A stretch of 64,000 bases of DNA from Acidilutibacter cellobiosedens. GTDB taxonomy: Bacteria > Bacillota > Clostridia > Tissierellales > Acidilutibacteraceae. The stretch lies in NCBI RefSeq assembly GCF_004103715.1, contig NZ_CP035282.1, forward strand, positions 1,230,673 to 1,294,672. Direction: 5' to 3'. The notes beneath the pieces are model-generated. The model was not told the origin of the DNA. It saw only the letters and a program-made list of their open reading frames with translations, and ran no database searches. How positions within the stretch are numbered: the first letter of the stretch is position 1; each line of letters starts with the position of its first letter. Positions 45,300 to 53,214 of this stretch are shown one piece after another. The translations under genes and the position numbers were made by a program.

Positions 45300-45473
45300 A
45301 TAAATGAGTAAGTAGGTGTTAAGGTACTTTCTTAATTTGTCCCTATAAGAGAAAGTTAAAAAATATACTGTACAAATTGTTTAAAAGGGTATAATTATTA
45401 AATATATAAAAAATTTGAGCATAATAAATTGTATAGTGAATATGCTAAACCTGTGAGTTAAAACTCACATTCA

Positions 45474-45593
45474 ATCAAAGAGGAGACCCCATGCCTTAAG
45501 TTGGGACATTGTTATCAAAGAGGAGACCCCATGCCTTAAGTTGGGACATTGTTATCAAATAGGAGACCCCATGCCTTGAGTTGGGACGTTGTA
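45474..45593 (+). ncRNA. toxI: ToxI-like antitoxin RNA: three 40-nt tandem repeats
   Basis: Three head-to-tail 40-nt units start at 45474, 45514 and 45554. The first two are identical; the third differs at four positions. Each contains GAGACCCCATGCCTTAAG and TTGGGAC, in which CCCA and TGGG can pair. A terminator follows, then a ToxN/AbiQ-type toxin gene. Tandem RNA repeats, terminator and endoribonuclease in this order define type III toxin-antitoxin systems, where each repeat folds as a pseudoknot that inhibits one toxin molecule. It is not a CRISPR array, because there are no spacers. Confidence 0.85.
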
Positions 45594-45595
45594 AT

Positions 45596-45640
45596 GAGAG
45601 ATGAGGTTACAAAAAATAATGCCTCATCTTCTCTTTTATT
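45596..45640 (+). terminator. Terminator between toxI repeats and toxN
   Basis: GAGAGATGAGG pairs with CCTCATCTTCTC, followed by TTTTATT. In known type III systems such a leaky terminator sets the excess of antitoxin RNA over toxin mRNA. Confidence 0.8.
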
Positions 45641-45723
45641 ATAACAAATATAAAAAATAATTTTAAAAGAACCTTCCGTAAATGAGTTTCAAGAAAAGCT
45701 TTTCTTATATGAGGTGGGTAATA

Positions 45724-46275
45724 ATGCAAAAAATCAGATTTTATAAAATTGATTTGAATTATGTAAAATACCTTTGGAAATTTGATAATAAAGTTCAATA
45801 TGATATATATAAATCTGATGATTATAATAAAAAGAGACCATATATAGGAGTTGTATTGGAAATAAATGATTTTAGGTATTTTGCACCTTTAGAGCATCCA
45901 AGAATTAGTCATAGAAAATTAAAAAGCAATCCTCATATACTAAAAATAAACAACGGAAGACATGGATTAATCGCTTTTAACAATATGATTCCTGTAAAAG
46001 AATCGCAATTAATAAACTTTGACTTTAAAGATGAAGATGCCAATTATCAAGAAATATTGAGAAGTCAATTTATATTTTGTGATAATAATAAGGAGAGGAT
46101 TAATAAACATGCTCAAAATACTTATAATAAAGTAGTAATTAAAAAAGATCCTTTTTTTATAAGTATATGTTGTAATTTTAAATTACTTGAAGAGAAATGT
46201 TTAAAATATATCGAACCTGCAAAACAATACATAGCGGTATCTAATGAAACAGAACATAGAAATATTGAAAAATAG
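45724..46275 (+). CDS. toxN: Type III toxin-antitoxin endoribonuclease, ToxN/AbiQ family
   Basis: 183 residues. The order of motifs matches ToxN/AbiQ: RFYKIDLNYVKYLWKFDNKV at the N-terminus, KRPYIGVVLEINDFRYFAPL, then HGLIAFNNMIPV, and a C-terminal helix with CCNFKLLEEKCLKYI. These enzymes cut mRNA and their own repeat RNA and kill phage-infected cells when the antitoxin is lost. The start ATG follows GAGGTGG; upstream in-frame codons lie between terminator and ribosome binding site. A terminator follows at 46281. Confidence 0.85.
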   Translation: MQKIRFYKIDLNYVKYLWKFDNKVQYDIYKSDDYNKKRPYIGVVLEINDFRYFAPLEHPRISHRKLKSNPHILKINNGRHGLIAFNNMIPVKESQLINFDFKDEDANYQEILRSQFIFCDNNKERINKHAQNTYNKVVIKKDPFFISICCNFKLLEEKCLKYIEPAKQYIAVSNETEHRNIEK

Positions 46276-46280
46276 GATAA

Positions 46281-46315
46281 ATAAAAAAGATAGCTTAACG
46301 GCTGTCTTTTTTATT
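46281..46315 (+). terminator. Terminator after toxN
   Basis: AAAAAAGATAGC pairs with GGCTGTCTTTTTT across a short loop and ends in a T-run. Confidence 0.75.
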
Positions 46316-46336
46316 TGACATATCATAATGTTTAAT

Positions 46337-46387
46337 ATATAATTAATTAGTAAATTAGTAAACTACTAATTTACTAATTAATTATAT
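46337..46387. promoter_or_regulatory. Perfect 24-bp inverted repeat with 3-nt spacer
   Basis: ATATAATTAATTAGTAAATT and four further bases are mirrored exactly on the other side of AAC. TTAGTAA units recur within it. It ends 11 nt before the start of the DUF6530-like gene, so it overlaps the likely promoter or leader. It can be a dimer-binding operator or an mRNA hairpin. Confidence 0.55.
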
Positions 46388-46398
46388 GGAGGCATATT

Positions 46399-46878
46399 AT
46401 GAAAATACCAACAACTTTAAAACATAAACCTGTTATTATATCGGAGAACTATGAAAATGTTGACGGCAGGTATGCTTATAATAGCGATGCTAAAGGCCTT
46501 TCATTAGGCTTGGCCCAGTGGAACGACAGAGGGAAAGTGGATATATCCGCTAAGGTATGGAGATATACGGGAGAAAAGTGGTCAAGGCAATCTGAGGAAC
46601 TTCCTCTTCATCGGGTACTTGATCTTGCAATACTTGTATGCAGAACAGAACTCTATTTCAGAGAGGCTTATAGATATCCCAAACTATATGATGATAAGAA
46701 TCCTGTTATTGACAGAGTGGGACTTCAGGGAGATGCCATGACGGTATCGGTATGTGTGGATAATGAAAAAATTGATGAGGATATTAAGCTTTTCAGGCAA
46801 GCTCTCAGTAATGATGATGAACTTATCGGAGAGAGATTAAAGACACTGTCAAGGATATTGAAGGAGATGGGGTATTAG
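46399..46878 (+). CDS. DUF6530-like protein, unknown function
   Basis: 159 residues without membrane segments. Recognisable stretches are YAYNSDAKGLSLGLAQWNDR, DISAKVWRYTGEKWSRQSEE and LPLHRVLDLAILVCRTELYF. I associate it with the DUF6530 family, which has no established activity. GGAGG precedes the ATG. It is followed 4 nt later by the GIY-YIG-like gene, so the two form an operon behind the large inverted repeat and next to the defence island. Confidence 0.5.
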   Translation: MKIPTTLKHKPVIISENYENVDGRYAYNSDAKGLSLGLAQWNDRGKVDISAKVWRYTGEKWSRQSEELPLHRVLDLAILVCRTELYFREAYRYPKLYDDKNPVIDRVGLQGDAMTVSVCVDNEKIDEDIKLFRQALSNDDELIGERLKTLSRILKEMGY

Positions 46879-46882
46879 TCAA

Positions 46883-47233
46883 ATGGATAGGAAAAAGGAA
46901 CTTAAAGAATTATATAAGCAGATGAAGCCGGAAATGGGAATATTTGCAGTTAAATGTACTGTTAATAATAAATATTTCATGGAATCTTCTCCAAATTTAA
47001 AAGGCAGAATAAACAGCACTGTTTTTAAACTTAATGCAAAAACTCATCCCAATAAGGAGCTGCAGGAGGATTGGAACAGGTACGGTGAAGATAGATTTAA
47101 TATTAGTATAATTGATACTCTTAAATATAGTGAAGATGAGACCAAAACCGACTATAGGGATGATCTGGCACTGCTTAAGGAAGTTTGGGAAGAAAAGATG
47201 TCAAAGGAGAATATAAAATTTTATAATCTGTAG
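46883..47233 (+). CDS. GIY-YIG-like nuclease-fold protein, degenerate
   Basis: 116 residues. The N-terminal half follows the GIY-YIG layout (GIFAVKCTVNNKYFMESSPN, then KGRINSTVFKLNAKTHPNKE, with EDWNRYGEDRFNISIID). The first tyrosines of the signature are replaced (GIF...KYFMES), so catalysis is doubtful. Such short proteins are common in Firmicutes with unknown role. It is cotranscribed with the DUF6530-like gene. Confidence 0.5.
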   Translation: MDRKKELKELYKQMKPEMGIFAVKCTVNNKYFMESSPNLKGRINSTVFKLNAKTHPNKELQEDWNRYGEDRFNISIIDTLKYSEDETKTDYRDDLALLKEVWEEKMSKENIKFYNL

Positions 47234-47267
47234 AAAAGTTTTATTCTTCCTCAATATAATGTTTTTT

Positions 47268-47300
47268 AAAAAGGCTTTCTTTAATGGGAGCCCTTTTTAT
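47268..47300 (+). terminator. Terminator; rest of the 47234-47562 gap
   Basis: AAAAAGGCT pairs with AGCCCTTTTT around TTCTTTAATGGG. The remaining 260 nt up to the oxidoreductase gene are A+T-rich, with a possible promoter but no convincing gene. Confidence 0.6.
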
Positions 47301-47562
47301 ATTAGTTTATTTTATTTCTATAATAAAATTTATTGTTGTATAATATGGGTTTATGTTATTGTATTATATGACACAGTAACAACTAGGACATGGAGGAGAT
47401 AAAATTTTGGAGGGATATATAAGAAACTAATTACATAATTATACTGGTTTTAAGGAAGATTTAATTAGTGAATATAAAGAATTATAATTTGGTATAGAAA
47501 AGAACAATAATTTGTTTGAACATAACAGGATATAAATATATAAATTTGAGGAGGAACATTAT

Positions 47563-48603
47563 ATGATGTACCAAAGAGAATATAAACAAAAGTTGAAAGT
47601 CGCAATGGTGGGGATTGGGTCTCATGCTTATAGGAATCTTTTACCTGCCCTTAATTATCTTCCTGTTGAGTTATGCGCTGTATGCAACCGTTCAAATGAG
47701 GAAATACTTGTTAATACTGCTCGGCAATATGGATGTCGTCATTACATGGACTCTCAGAAAATGTTTGAAAATGAAAAATTGGATGCTGTATTTATTTGTA
47801 CTCCGGCAAGTGTACAGCCTCATATTGCAGCTCAGGCATTCGTAGCAGGAGTAAATGTTTTTGTAGAAAAACCTCCTGCAGAAAACTCGGAACAGATTCT
47901 TCAAATGATTAAAGACAGAGGCAGCTTAGTTGCGGTAGCAGGATTTAAAAAGGCTTTCATGCCAGCTACGGATAAGGCAATAGAAATTGTTAATAATCCA
48001 AAATACGGTGTACCTGATTCTATTCTTGCTGTATACCCTGTTAAATTGCCTGATAATGGTAAAGATATATTAAAGAATAAAGAATATACTAAATGGCATA
48101 AAAACAGTTGCCATCCGCTTTCCTTTATGTTAGCAGTAGGAGGGAAGGTATCTTATGTTACATCTCATGTTGGTAAAAACAGCGGTATTTGTATAATAGA
48201 ATTTGAAAATGGAATTATAGGAAATCTCCATTTAGCAACGGGACCCCAGCCTAATGAAATGTATAATATATACGGTAACAGTTGGAATGTTAAAATAGAC
48301 AATACCACAAGGGTAATTTTTAATCGGGGGATACCATTTGATTACGGACATACGGAAAGTTTTATAAGTGAGGGTGAAGATTACGGGGCGATTTTATGGG
48401 AACCTCAGAATTGTCTTGCAACCCTTGAAAATAAAGCTTTATTTATACAAGGAATATATGGTGAGATGAAATATTTTTGTGATTGCATACTGGAGAAAAA
48501 AGTCCCTGAACGGGGTTCTTTAGAATTTGCTCTGAGAGTAATGAAGGTGTGTGAAGCTGCTCTTTTTTCGGAAGGCAAAAGAATTAAAATCGAAGAAAAT
48601 TAG
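47563..48603 (+). CDS. Gfo/Idh/MocA-family oxidoreductase
   Basis: 346 residues. An N-terminal Rossmann domain (KVAMVGIGSHAYRNLLPAL, residues about 12-30; AVFICTPASVQPHIAAQAF; VFVEKPPAEN with the conserved EKP near 105) and a C-terminal alpha/beta domain typical of NAD(P)-dependent sugar dehydrogenases, with AGFKKAFMPA in the GxxxR position. The substrate is probably a sugar or cyclitol. GAGGAGG precedes the ATG pair. It is monocistronic between terminators. Confidence 0.82.
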   Translation: MMYQREYKQKLKVAMVGIGSHAYRNLLPALNYLPVELCAVCNRSNEEILVNTARQYGCRHYMDSQKMFENEKLDAVFICTPASVQPHIAAQAFVAGVNVFVEKPPAENSEQILQMIKDRGSLVAVAGFKKAFMPATDKAIEIVNNPKYGVPDSILAVYPVKLPDNGKDILKNKEYTKWHKNSCHPLSFMLAVGGKVSYVTSHVGKNSGICIIEFENGIIGNLHLATGPQPNEMYNIYGNSWNVKIDNTTRVIFNRGIPFDYGHTESFISEGEDYGAILWEPQNCLATLENKALFIQGIYGEMKYFCDCILEKKVPERGSLEFALRVMKVCEAALFSEGKRIKIEEN

Positions 48604-48631
48604 ATTAACATTTAGAACATATGACATTTAA

Positions 48632-48674
48632 CAATGAAGCTGCTTTATTTATATTGAAATAGAGCAGCTTCATT
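48632..48674. terminator. Bidirectional terminator
   Basis: AATGAAGCTGCTTTATTT pairs with AAATAGAGCAGCTTCATT with one mismatch. It lies between the convergent oxidoreductase and S9 peptidase genes. Confidence 0.75.
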
Positions 48675-48693
48675 ATATATATATTTTAAATTG

Positions 48694-50691
48694 CTATTTT
48701 AAATATTTGTTCATCCACTCGGTAATTTCTTTTAATCTCCTGATCCTGTGTTTAGGCTTTCCGCTTCTGCTGAGTTCATGGTTTTCTCCCTTAAACATGC
48801 ATAATCTTGCTTCAACTCCATGATATTTTAAAGCAGTGAACATTTGAAGACCTTCAGCTAACCAACATCTGTAATCTTCCTGGGAATGAATAAATAAAGT
48901 GGGGGTTTTTGCCTTATCAGCATATTTCAGCGGAGAATGAAACCATAATTTTTCATGATTATTCCAAGGAGTTCCTCCCATCTCGTTATCTGTAAAATAG
49001 TATCCTATATCCGTAGTCCCGAAATCGGATATCCAATTGGAGATACTCCTTTGACTTGCAGCAGCGGCAAATCTGTCGGTGTGTCCTATGATCCAATTGG
49101 TCATGAATCCTCCGTAAGAACCTCCCGTCACTCCCAATCTGTTTTTATCTATAAAAGAATAAGTCTTTAGCATGATATCTGTAAATTTCATCAAATCATC
49201 GTAATCTATTGTACCGTATTTTTCTCGTATGTCGGCGAATTCGTTTCCTCTTCCGTCGCTTCCCCTGGGGTTGCAGAATATTACCGCATATCCTTCGTTT
49301 GCCCAATACTGCATTTCATGATAGAATACTTCTCCGTAAACTGTTTTCGGCCCTCCGTGGATATCCAATATTGTGGGATATTTTTTATTGGAATCGAAAT
49401 CCACCGGTTTTAATATCCAGCCTTCTATGGTAATTCCAGGCTCTGTCTCAAAAGCAATTCTTTCCGGAGAAGATATCTTTTTAGATTCTGAAACCCATTC
49501 GTTGAAAAATGTTATTTGTTCTTCTTTTTCGTCTTTCAATAGATAAAGTTCTTGAAGTTTCATATTTCTCATTCCTACAAATAATATATTTTCCTCATGA
49601 ACGTCGAAGCCGTCAACGGAACCTTTTTCTTTAGTTATTTTTTCGATATGTCCGTTTTCATCTATTCTGTTTATATAAGATGAATTCCATTCGGTAGTTT
49701 CAAAATAAAGATAATTTCCGTCAACTTTAAATGTGTCACTTTCTCCATATCTGCAGTCCGAACCTACTGACTGCCAAGTACTGATATCAAAATCCGGAGA
49801 TATATTTTTAACATTTCCCGAAGATAAATCCATGATATAAAATTGATGGTTTTGATTTAATCCGTAATCTTTCATGTCACTTCCTGCAAATATAATTTTT
49901 TCTCCCATAAATTCTGCATAAGAGTAACTGAAAGATTCTTTCCCGCTTATTTTTTCCAAAGTATTATCCGCTGTATTATATAAGTACATATTTGAAGTGA
50001 GAGGCATTTTATCCTTGAAAGTATTTATAATAATAACTGCTTTTGATTTATCTTTATTTAAATTAAACAATTCTACATTTGAGTACTTGTCGGTAGTAGG
50101 AATAACCTTGTTTTCTTTTGAATTGTATAAGTATAGCCTATTCCTTTTTTTGTTGGTAAACCCGCTTCCGTTACTCCAGAAAGGAATTTCATCTAATATC
50201 TCATAATCCTTTTCTTCCTTAATCTTTTTTAAAGCGGATTCTTTTTCAGCCTCTTTCAGATTGGTTAAATCTGGTTTGCAATCATCGTATAAGGCTGTAA
50301 GTATAAAATTGTTATCGCTGATTTTTTTGATTTCGGTAACAAGCAATGGGATTTTAAAGGCAAAAGAGGCTTCTCCTCCGTGAATATTTATTTTATAATA
50401 ATTTGTAAACTTTTCTCCTTCTTGAACTCTTTCTTTGTCCTTCTGGTTTCTAATCTCGGGGAATAAAATATTTGAGTCGTCCAGCCAAATAAAGTCTTTT
50501 TCTTCATCAAGAGAAGTCAATTGGAGTAGTTTTGCAGTATCTGTATTATAGATCCATATGTTTGAAAGATATTTATTTTCTTCCACATCCATTCTGCTGA
50601 CTACAAATCCTCCATATTTTCCGTTGGGGGAATATTTAATTTTTGATAGAAATTTGTATTTTGTGAAATCATCAATCTTTAAGTTTTCCAT
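48694..50691 (-). CDS. S9-family serine peptidase (acylaminoacyl-peptidase-like)
   Basis: 665 residues: an N-terminal beta-propeller of about 400 residues and a C-terminal alpha/beta-hydrolase domain. The catalytic triad is Ser525 in GGSYGGFMTNW, Asp606 in HSQEDYRCW, and His638 in GENHELSRSG. No signal peptide is seen, so it is cytoplasmic and acts on short peptides. A palindromic site lies directly upstream of its start. It is monocistronic. Confidence 0.9.
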   Translation of the reverse strand: MENLKIDDFTKYKFLSKIKYSPNGKYGGFVVSRMDVEENKYLSNIWIYNTDTAKLLQLTSLDEEKDFIWLDDSNILFPEIRNQKDKERVQEGEKFTNYYKINIHGGEASFAFKIPLLVTEIKKISDNNFILTALYDDCKPDLTNLKEAEKESALKKIKEEKDYEILDEIPFWSNGSGFTNKKRNRLYLYNSKENKVIPTTDKYSNVELFNLNKDKSKAVIIINTFKDKMPLTSNMYLYNTADNTLEKISGKESFSYSYAEFMGEKIIFAGSDMKDYGLNQNHQFYIMDLSSGNVKNISPDFDISTWQSVGSDCRYGESDTFKVDGNYLYFETTEWNSSYINRIDENGHIEKITKEKGSVDGFDVHEENILFVGMRNMKLQELYLLKDEKEEQITFFNEWVSESKKISSPERIAFETEPGITIEGWILKPVDFDSNKKYPTILDIHGGPKTVYGEVFYHEMQYWANEGYAVIFCNPRGSDGRGNEFADIREKYGTIDYDDLMKFTDIMLKTYSFIDKNRLGVTGGSYGGFMTNWIIGHTDRFAAAASQRSISNWISDFGTTDIGYYFTDNEMGGTPWNNHEKLWFHSPLKYADKAKTPTLFIHSQEDYRCWLAEGLQMFTALKYHGVEARLCMFKGENHELSRSGKPKHRIRRLKEITEWMNKYLK

Positions 50692-50710
50692 ATTTACCCT
50701 CCGTTTTTAA

Positions 50711-50739
50711 AATATTGTATAATAATATTATACAATATT
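50711..50739. promoter_or_regulatory. Palindromic operator-like site upstream of the S9 peptidase
   Basis: AATATTGTATAATA and its exact reverse complement are separated by one base. The palindrome contains TATAAT-like -10 hexamers on both strands and lies 20 nt before the peptidase start, so a bound repressor would block the promoter. Confidence 0.55.
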
Positions 50740-50824
50740 TTATTGTTTTCTTATATATTATTACATAATTTTATGATATGCAGGATTTTAAAAATATTAT
50801 GGGAAGATAAAATAAATATTATAA

Positions 50825-50870
50825 AGAATATACATGACAAGAAATATCCGACCCTTGTCATGTATATTCT
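50825..50870 (-). terminator. Terminator of the PTS-aldolase operon
   Basis: AGAATATACATGACAAG pairs perfectly over 17 bp with CTTGTCATGTATATTCT. It lies 31 nt after the aldolase stop on the minus strand. Confidence 0.75.
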
Positions 50871-50900
50871 TATTAATTACTATTTAAATATAAACATGTC

Positions 50901-51533
50901 TTACATGCTTCTAGTAGTATCGATGATTTTACGAATCTTTTCTGCATTTAAAGCAATTTCCTGTCTGCTGCCTTTTGTTAAAAGTCCGCCGATTCCCACA
51001 CAATCCACTCCGTTTTTTATCCATGTACTTAGATTGTCCAGGTTTATTCCACCGGATGCGAGTATGGGCATGTGAGGGAGTGGAGTTTTTATAACAGATA
51101 CAAGTGATGGTCCGTAGAAGTTTGAAATCGGAAAGGCTTTTATAAATGAAGCACCGGCTTCCAGTACTTCTGTCATTTCCGTAACTGTGGCACAACCTGG
51201 AGCATATGGAATTTGATATCTGTTACATACATGGACAACTTCTCTACTGAAGTTCGGTGCGATGATAAATTTCGCTCCGGACAGTATGGCTAATCTTGCA
51301 GTTAGGCCGTCTAAAACCGTACCTGCACCTATAAGCAGTTTATCGCCAAATTTTTCATTCAAAAATTTGATTACATCTCCTGCATTGGGTAAAGTGTAAC
51401 TGATTTCCAAAACATCTATTCCGCCCTCAAGACAGCCTTCAGCTATTTCTTGACACCTTTCAACATTTTCCACTCTGACAATTGCCATAACACCTGCTTT
51501 TATAATCCTATTTTCTATATCCGTTTTAAACAT
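50901..51533 (-). CDS. KDPG/KHG-type aldolase (Eda-like)
   Basis: A 210-residue class I aldolase with TIM-barrel landmarks: AIVRVENVERC at strand 1, DVLEISYTLPNA with the catalytic Glu, LLIGAGTVLDG, and the Schiff-base lysine in ASFIKAFPIS, then PILASGGINLDN. It splits 2-keto-3-deoxy-6-phosphogluconate-like phosphates to pyruvate and an aldehyde phosphate. It is the last gene of the minus-strand operon with an ascorbate-type PTS, so its substrate probably derives from the imported sugar acid. Confidence 0.85.
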   Translation of the reverse strand: MFKTDIENRIIKAGVMAIVRVENVERCQEIAEGCLEGGIDVLEISYTLPNAGDVIKFLNEKFGDKLLIGAGTVLDGLTARLAILSGAKFIIAPNFSREVVHVCNRYQIPYAPGCATVTEMTEVLEAGASFIKAFPISNFYGPSLVSVIKTPLPHMPILASGGINLDNLSTWIKNGVDCVGIGGLLTKGSRQEIALNAEKIRKIIDTTRSM

Positions 51534-51614
51534 ATTTTACCTCCTAATATTTTTATATTAATTTGTGGTAATTAAGTATAGGTAAACTCTACTTAAATTA
51601 ATGTAAATTTAACA

Positions 51615-52901
51615 TTAGCGGAATAGACCAAATATCCAGTTGATAATAGAACCAACGATGTTGTAGTCCACGTTAGGGAACGAAGCACCGGCAATACCTA
51701 AATCGGCAAATACCGGATAGAGAATTAATGGTAAAAGGACAAGACCGATTCCAACTATGAATGAGCCAAACAGGGCACCTTTCCATCCACCGTAAGCGTT
51801 GCCGAAGACACCGCAAGTTCCGCCTGAGAAGAAGCAGATGCCTGCAGCTGGTATCATAATAACCGAACTCTTAAAGAGTACCATAAGTAACATACCGAAT
51901 AATCCGCCCATGAATGAACCTATAAATCCTACTAATACTGCGGTAGGAGCAAATGGGAAGATAGCAGGGCAGTCAACGGCCGGTTTTGAGTTTGGAATAT
52001 ATTTTTCCGAAATTGCAACGAATGCAGCCGTAATTTCAGCTATAAATTGACGAACGCCATAGATTAATACACTCATACCGGCAGCAAATTGAACACCTTG
52101 AAGCAATGGATAGATGAACCATAGATCATTTCCGGACATTTCCCGAACCAATGATAATTGTCCATTGGCAGCACATGCTATGACTGCAACATAGAACAAT
52201 ACAACCATAAATAATGCCACTGAGAAAACGAAATCACGAAAGAGTTCAAACCATTGAGGCAATTCAATGTTGCTTGAGTCTGAATTTTTTTTGGATTTAC
52301 TGAATTTTCCAATAAATTTTCCGATATATCCCGATAATGCATATCCTATACAGTTGAAGTGTCCCATTGCTAAATTATCCGAACCCGTAATTTTATTCAT
52401 AAATGGTTGGCATATTGTAGGAAGTGCGGCACCACAAAATCCTAAAATAATACCTCCAATGATTATTGTTACAATTATAGGCAAATTGTTAGCAATGAAT
52501 ATCAATGCAAGTACACATGCAAAATAAAGAAAATGCTGTCCGGTTAAGAAGATTGCTTTGAAACGTGTAAACTTTGCAATTAATAGGTTGGCAACGAAAC
52601 CAACCAACATTAACAGTGCTACCTCGGTTCCGTAAGTATTAAGCGCCATACCTGTGGCAACTTCTACTTGAGTGGTTACTCCGTCAATACCAAAACCCGC
52701 ATTAAACAATGTAGTAAAATTAGTTACAATTGTTGAAATTGCTCCTGAACCAATGTTAAAAATCATAAATCCGATAATTGTTTTTACTGTTCCCGAAATT
52801 ACATCCTTAGCAGACTTTTTTTGTAATAAGAGACCTATAAGGGCAATACTGCCGACAATTAAAGCCGTATTTCTGGTCTGAGCTAAAATTGCATTTATCA
52901 T
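51615..52901 (-). CDS. PTS ascorbate-type transporter subunit IIC (UlaA/SgaT family)
   Basis: 428 residues with about 11 membrane segments. Conserved UlaA/SgaT stretches include VKTIIGFMIFNIGSGAIS, TGQHFLYFACVLALIF, HFNCIGYALSGYIGK and PLLQGVQFAAGMSVLIYGVR. It is the membrane channel of an ascorbate-family PTS permease that imports and phosphorylates a sugar acid. GAGGGAGAG precedes the start. It follows the IIB gene by 31 nt and is separated from the aldolase by 81 nt. Confidence 0.85.
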   Translation of the reverse strand: MINAILAQTRNTALIVGSIALIGLLLQKKSAKDVISGTVKTIIGFMIFNIGSGAISTIVTNFTTLFNAGFGIDGVTTQVEVATGMALNTYGTEVALLMLVGFVANLLIAKFTRFKAIFLTGQHFLYFACVLALIFIANNLPIIVTIIIGGIILGFCGAALPTICQPFMNKITGSDNLAMGHFNCIGYALSGYIGKFIGKFSKSKKNSDSSNIELPQWFELFRDFVFSVALFMVVLFYVAVIACAANGQLSLVREMSGNDLWFIYPLLQGVQFAAGMSVLIYGVRQFIAEITAAFVAISEKYIPNSKPAVDCPAIFPFAPTAVLVGFIGSFMGGLFGMLLMVLFKSSVIMIPAAGICFFSGGTCGVFGNAYGGWKGALFGSFIVGIGLVLLPLILYPVFADLGIAGASFPNVDYNIVGSIINWIFGLFR

Positions 52902-52932
52902 AGATATACACTCTCCCTCTTTATAAAATTGA

Positions 52933-53214
52933 TTATTTACTATTTGCAGCTATGAATTTTTTAAGTTTTTGCTTGATTTCTTTTTTATCCATAATATTAC
53001 GGATGCCGATTGCATATGGGACTTTATCCTTAAGTTCATCCATAAGGTCTTCCATCATAATTACTAAGTCCCCGTTAAATCCGATTAGTGAATCTAAATT
53101 TCCGTGTTCGGTTTTGATTTTAAAATCATTTTCACTGATTACTTGATCAACTTTGATTTTAAGAAGCATGCTTGAACCCATTCCAGCCCTACAGCAAATT
53201 AAAGCTTTATACAT
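52933..53214 (-). CDS. PTS ascorbate-type IIB component
   Basis: A 93-residue phosphocarrier domain. The phosphorylated cysteine is in ICCRAGMGSSM (Cys8), close to the N-terminus as usual for lactose/ascorbate-type IIB. It takes the phosphate from the IIA domain fused to the upstream regulator. Its start overlaps the regulator stop by one base. Confidence 0.88.
   Translation of the reverse strand: MYKALICCRAGMGSSMLLKIKVDQVISENDFKIKTEHGNLDSLIGFNGDLVIMMEDLMDELKDKVPYAIGIRNIMDKKEIKQKLKKFIAANSK

Noticed and set aside
45474-45593. Possible CRISPR array near the Cmr genes
   Set aside because: The 40-nt units are directly adjacent with no spacers, and the next gene is a ToxN/AbiQ toxin behind a terminator; this is a type III antitoxin RNA.
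47400-47560. Possible small gene upstream of the oxidoreductase (GGAGG at about 47392 and TTGGAGG at 47407)
   Set aside because: The frames stop after a few codons and no coherent peptide is seen.
51615-52901. Galactitol-type PTS IIC
   Set aside because: The conserved stretches and the short IIB partner fit the ascorbate (UlaA/SgaT) family better.
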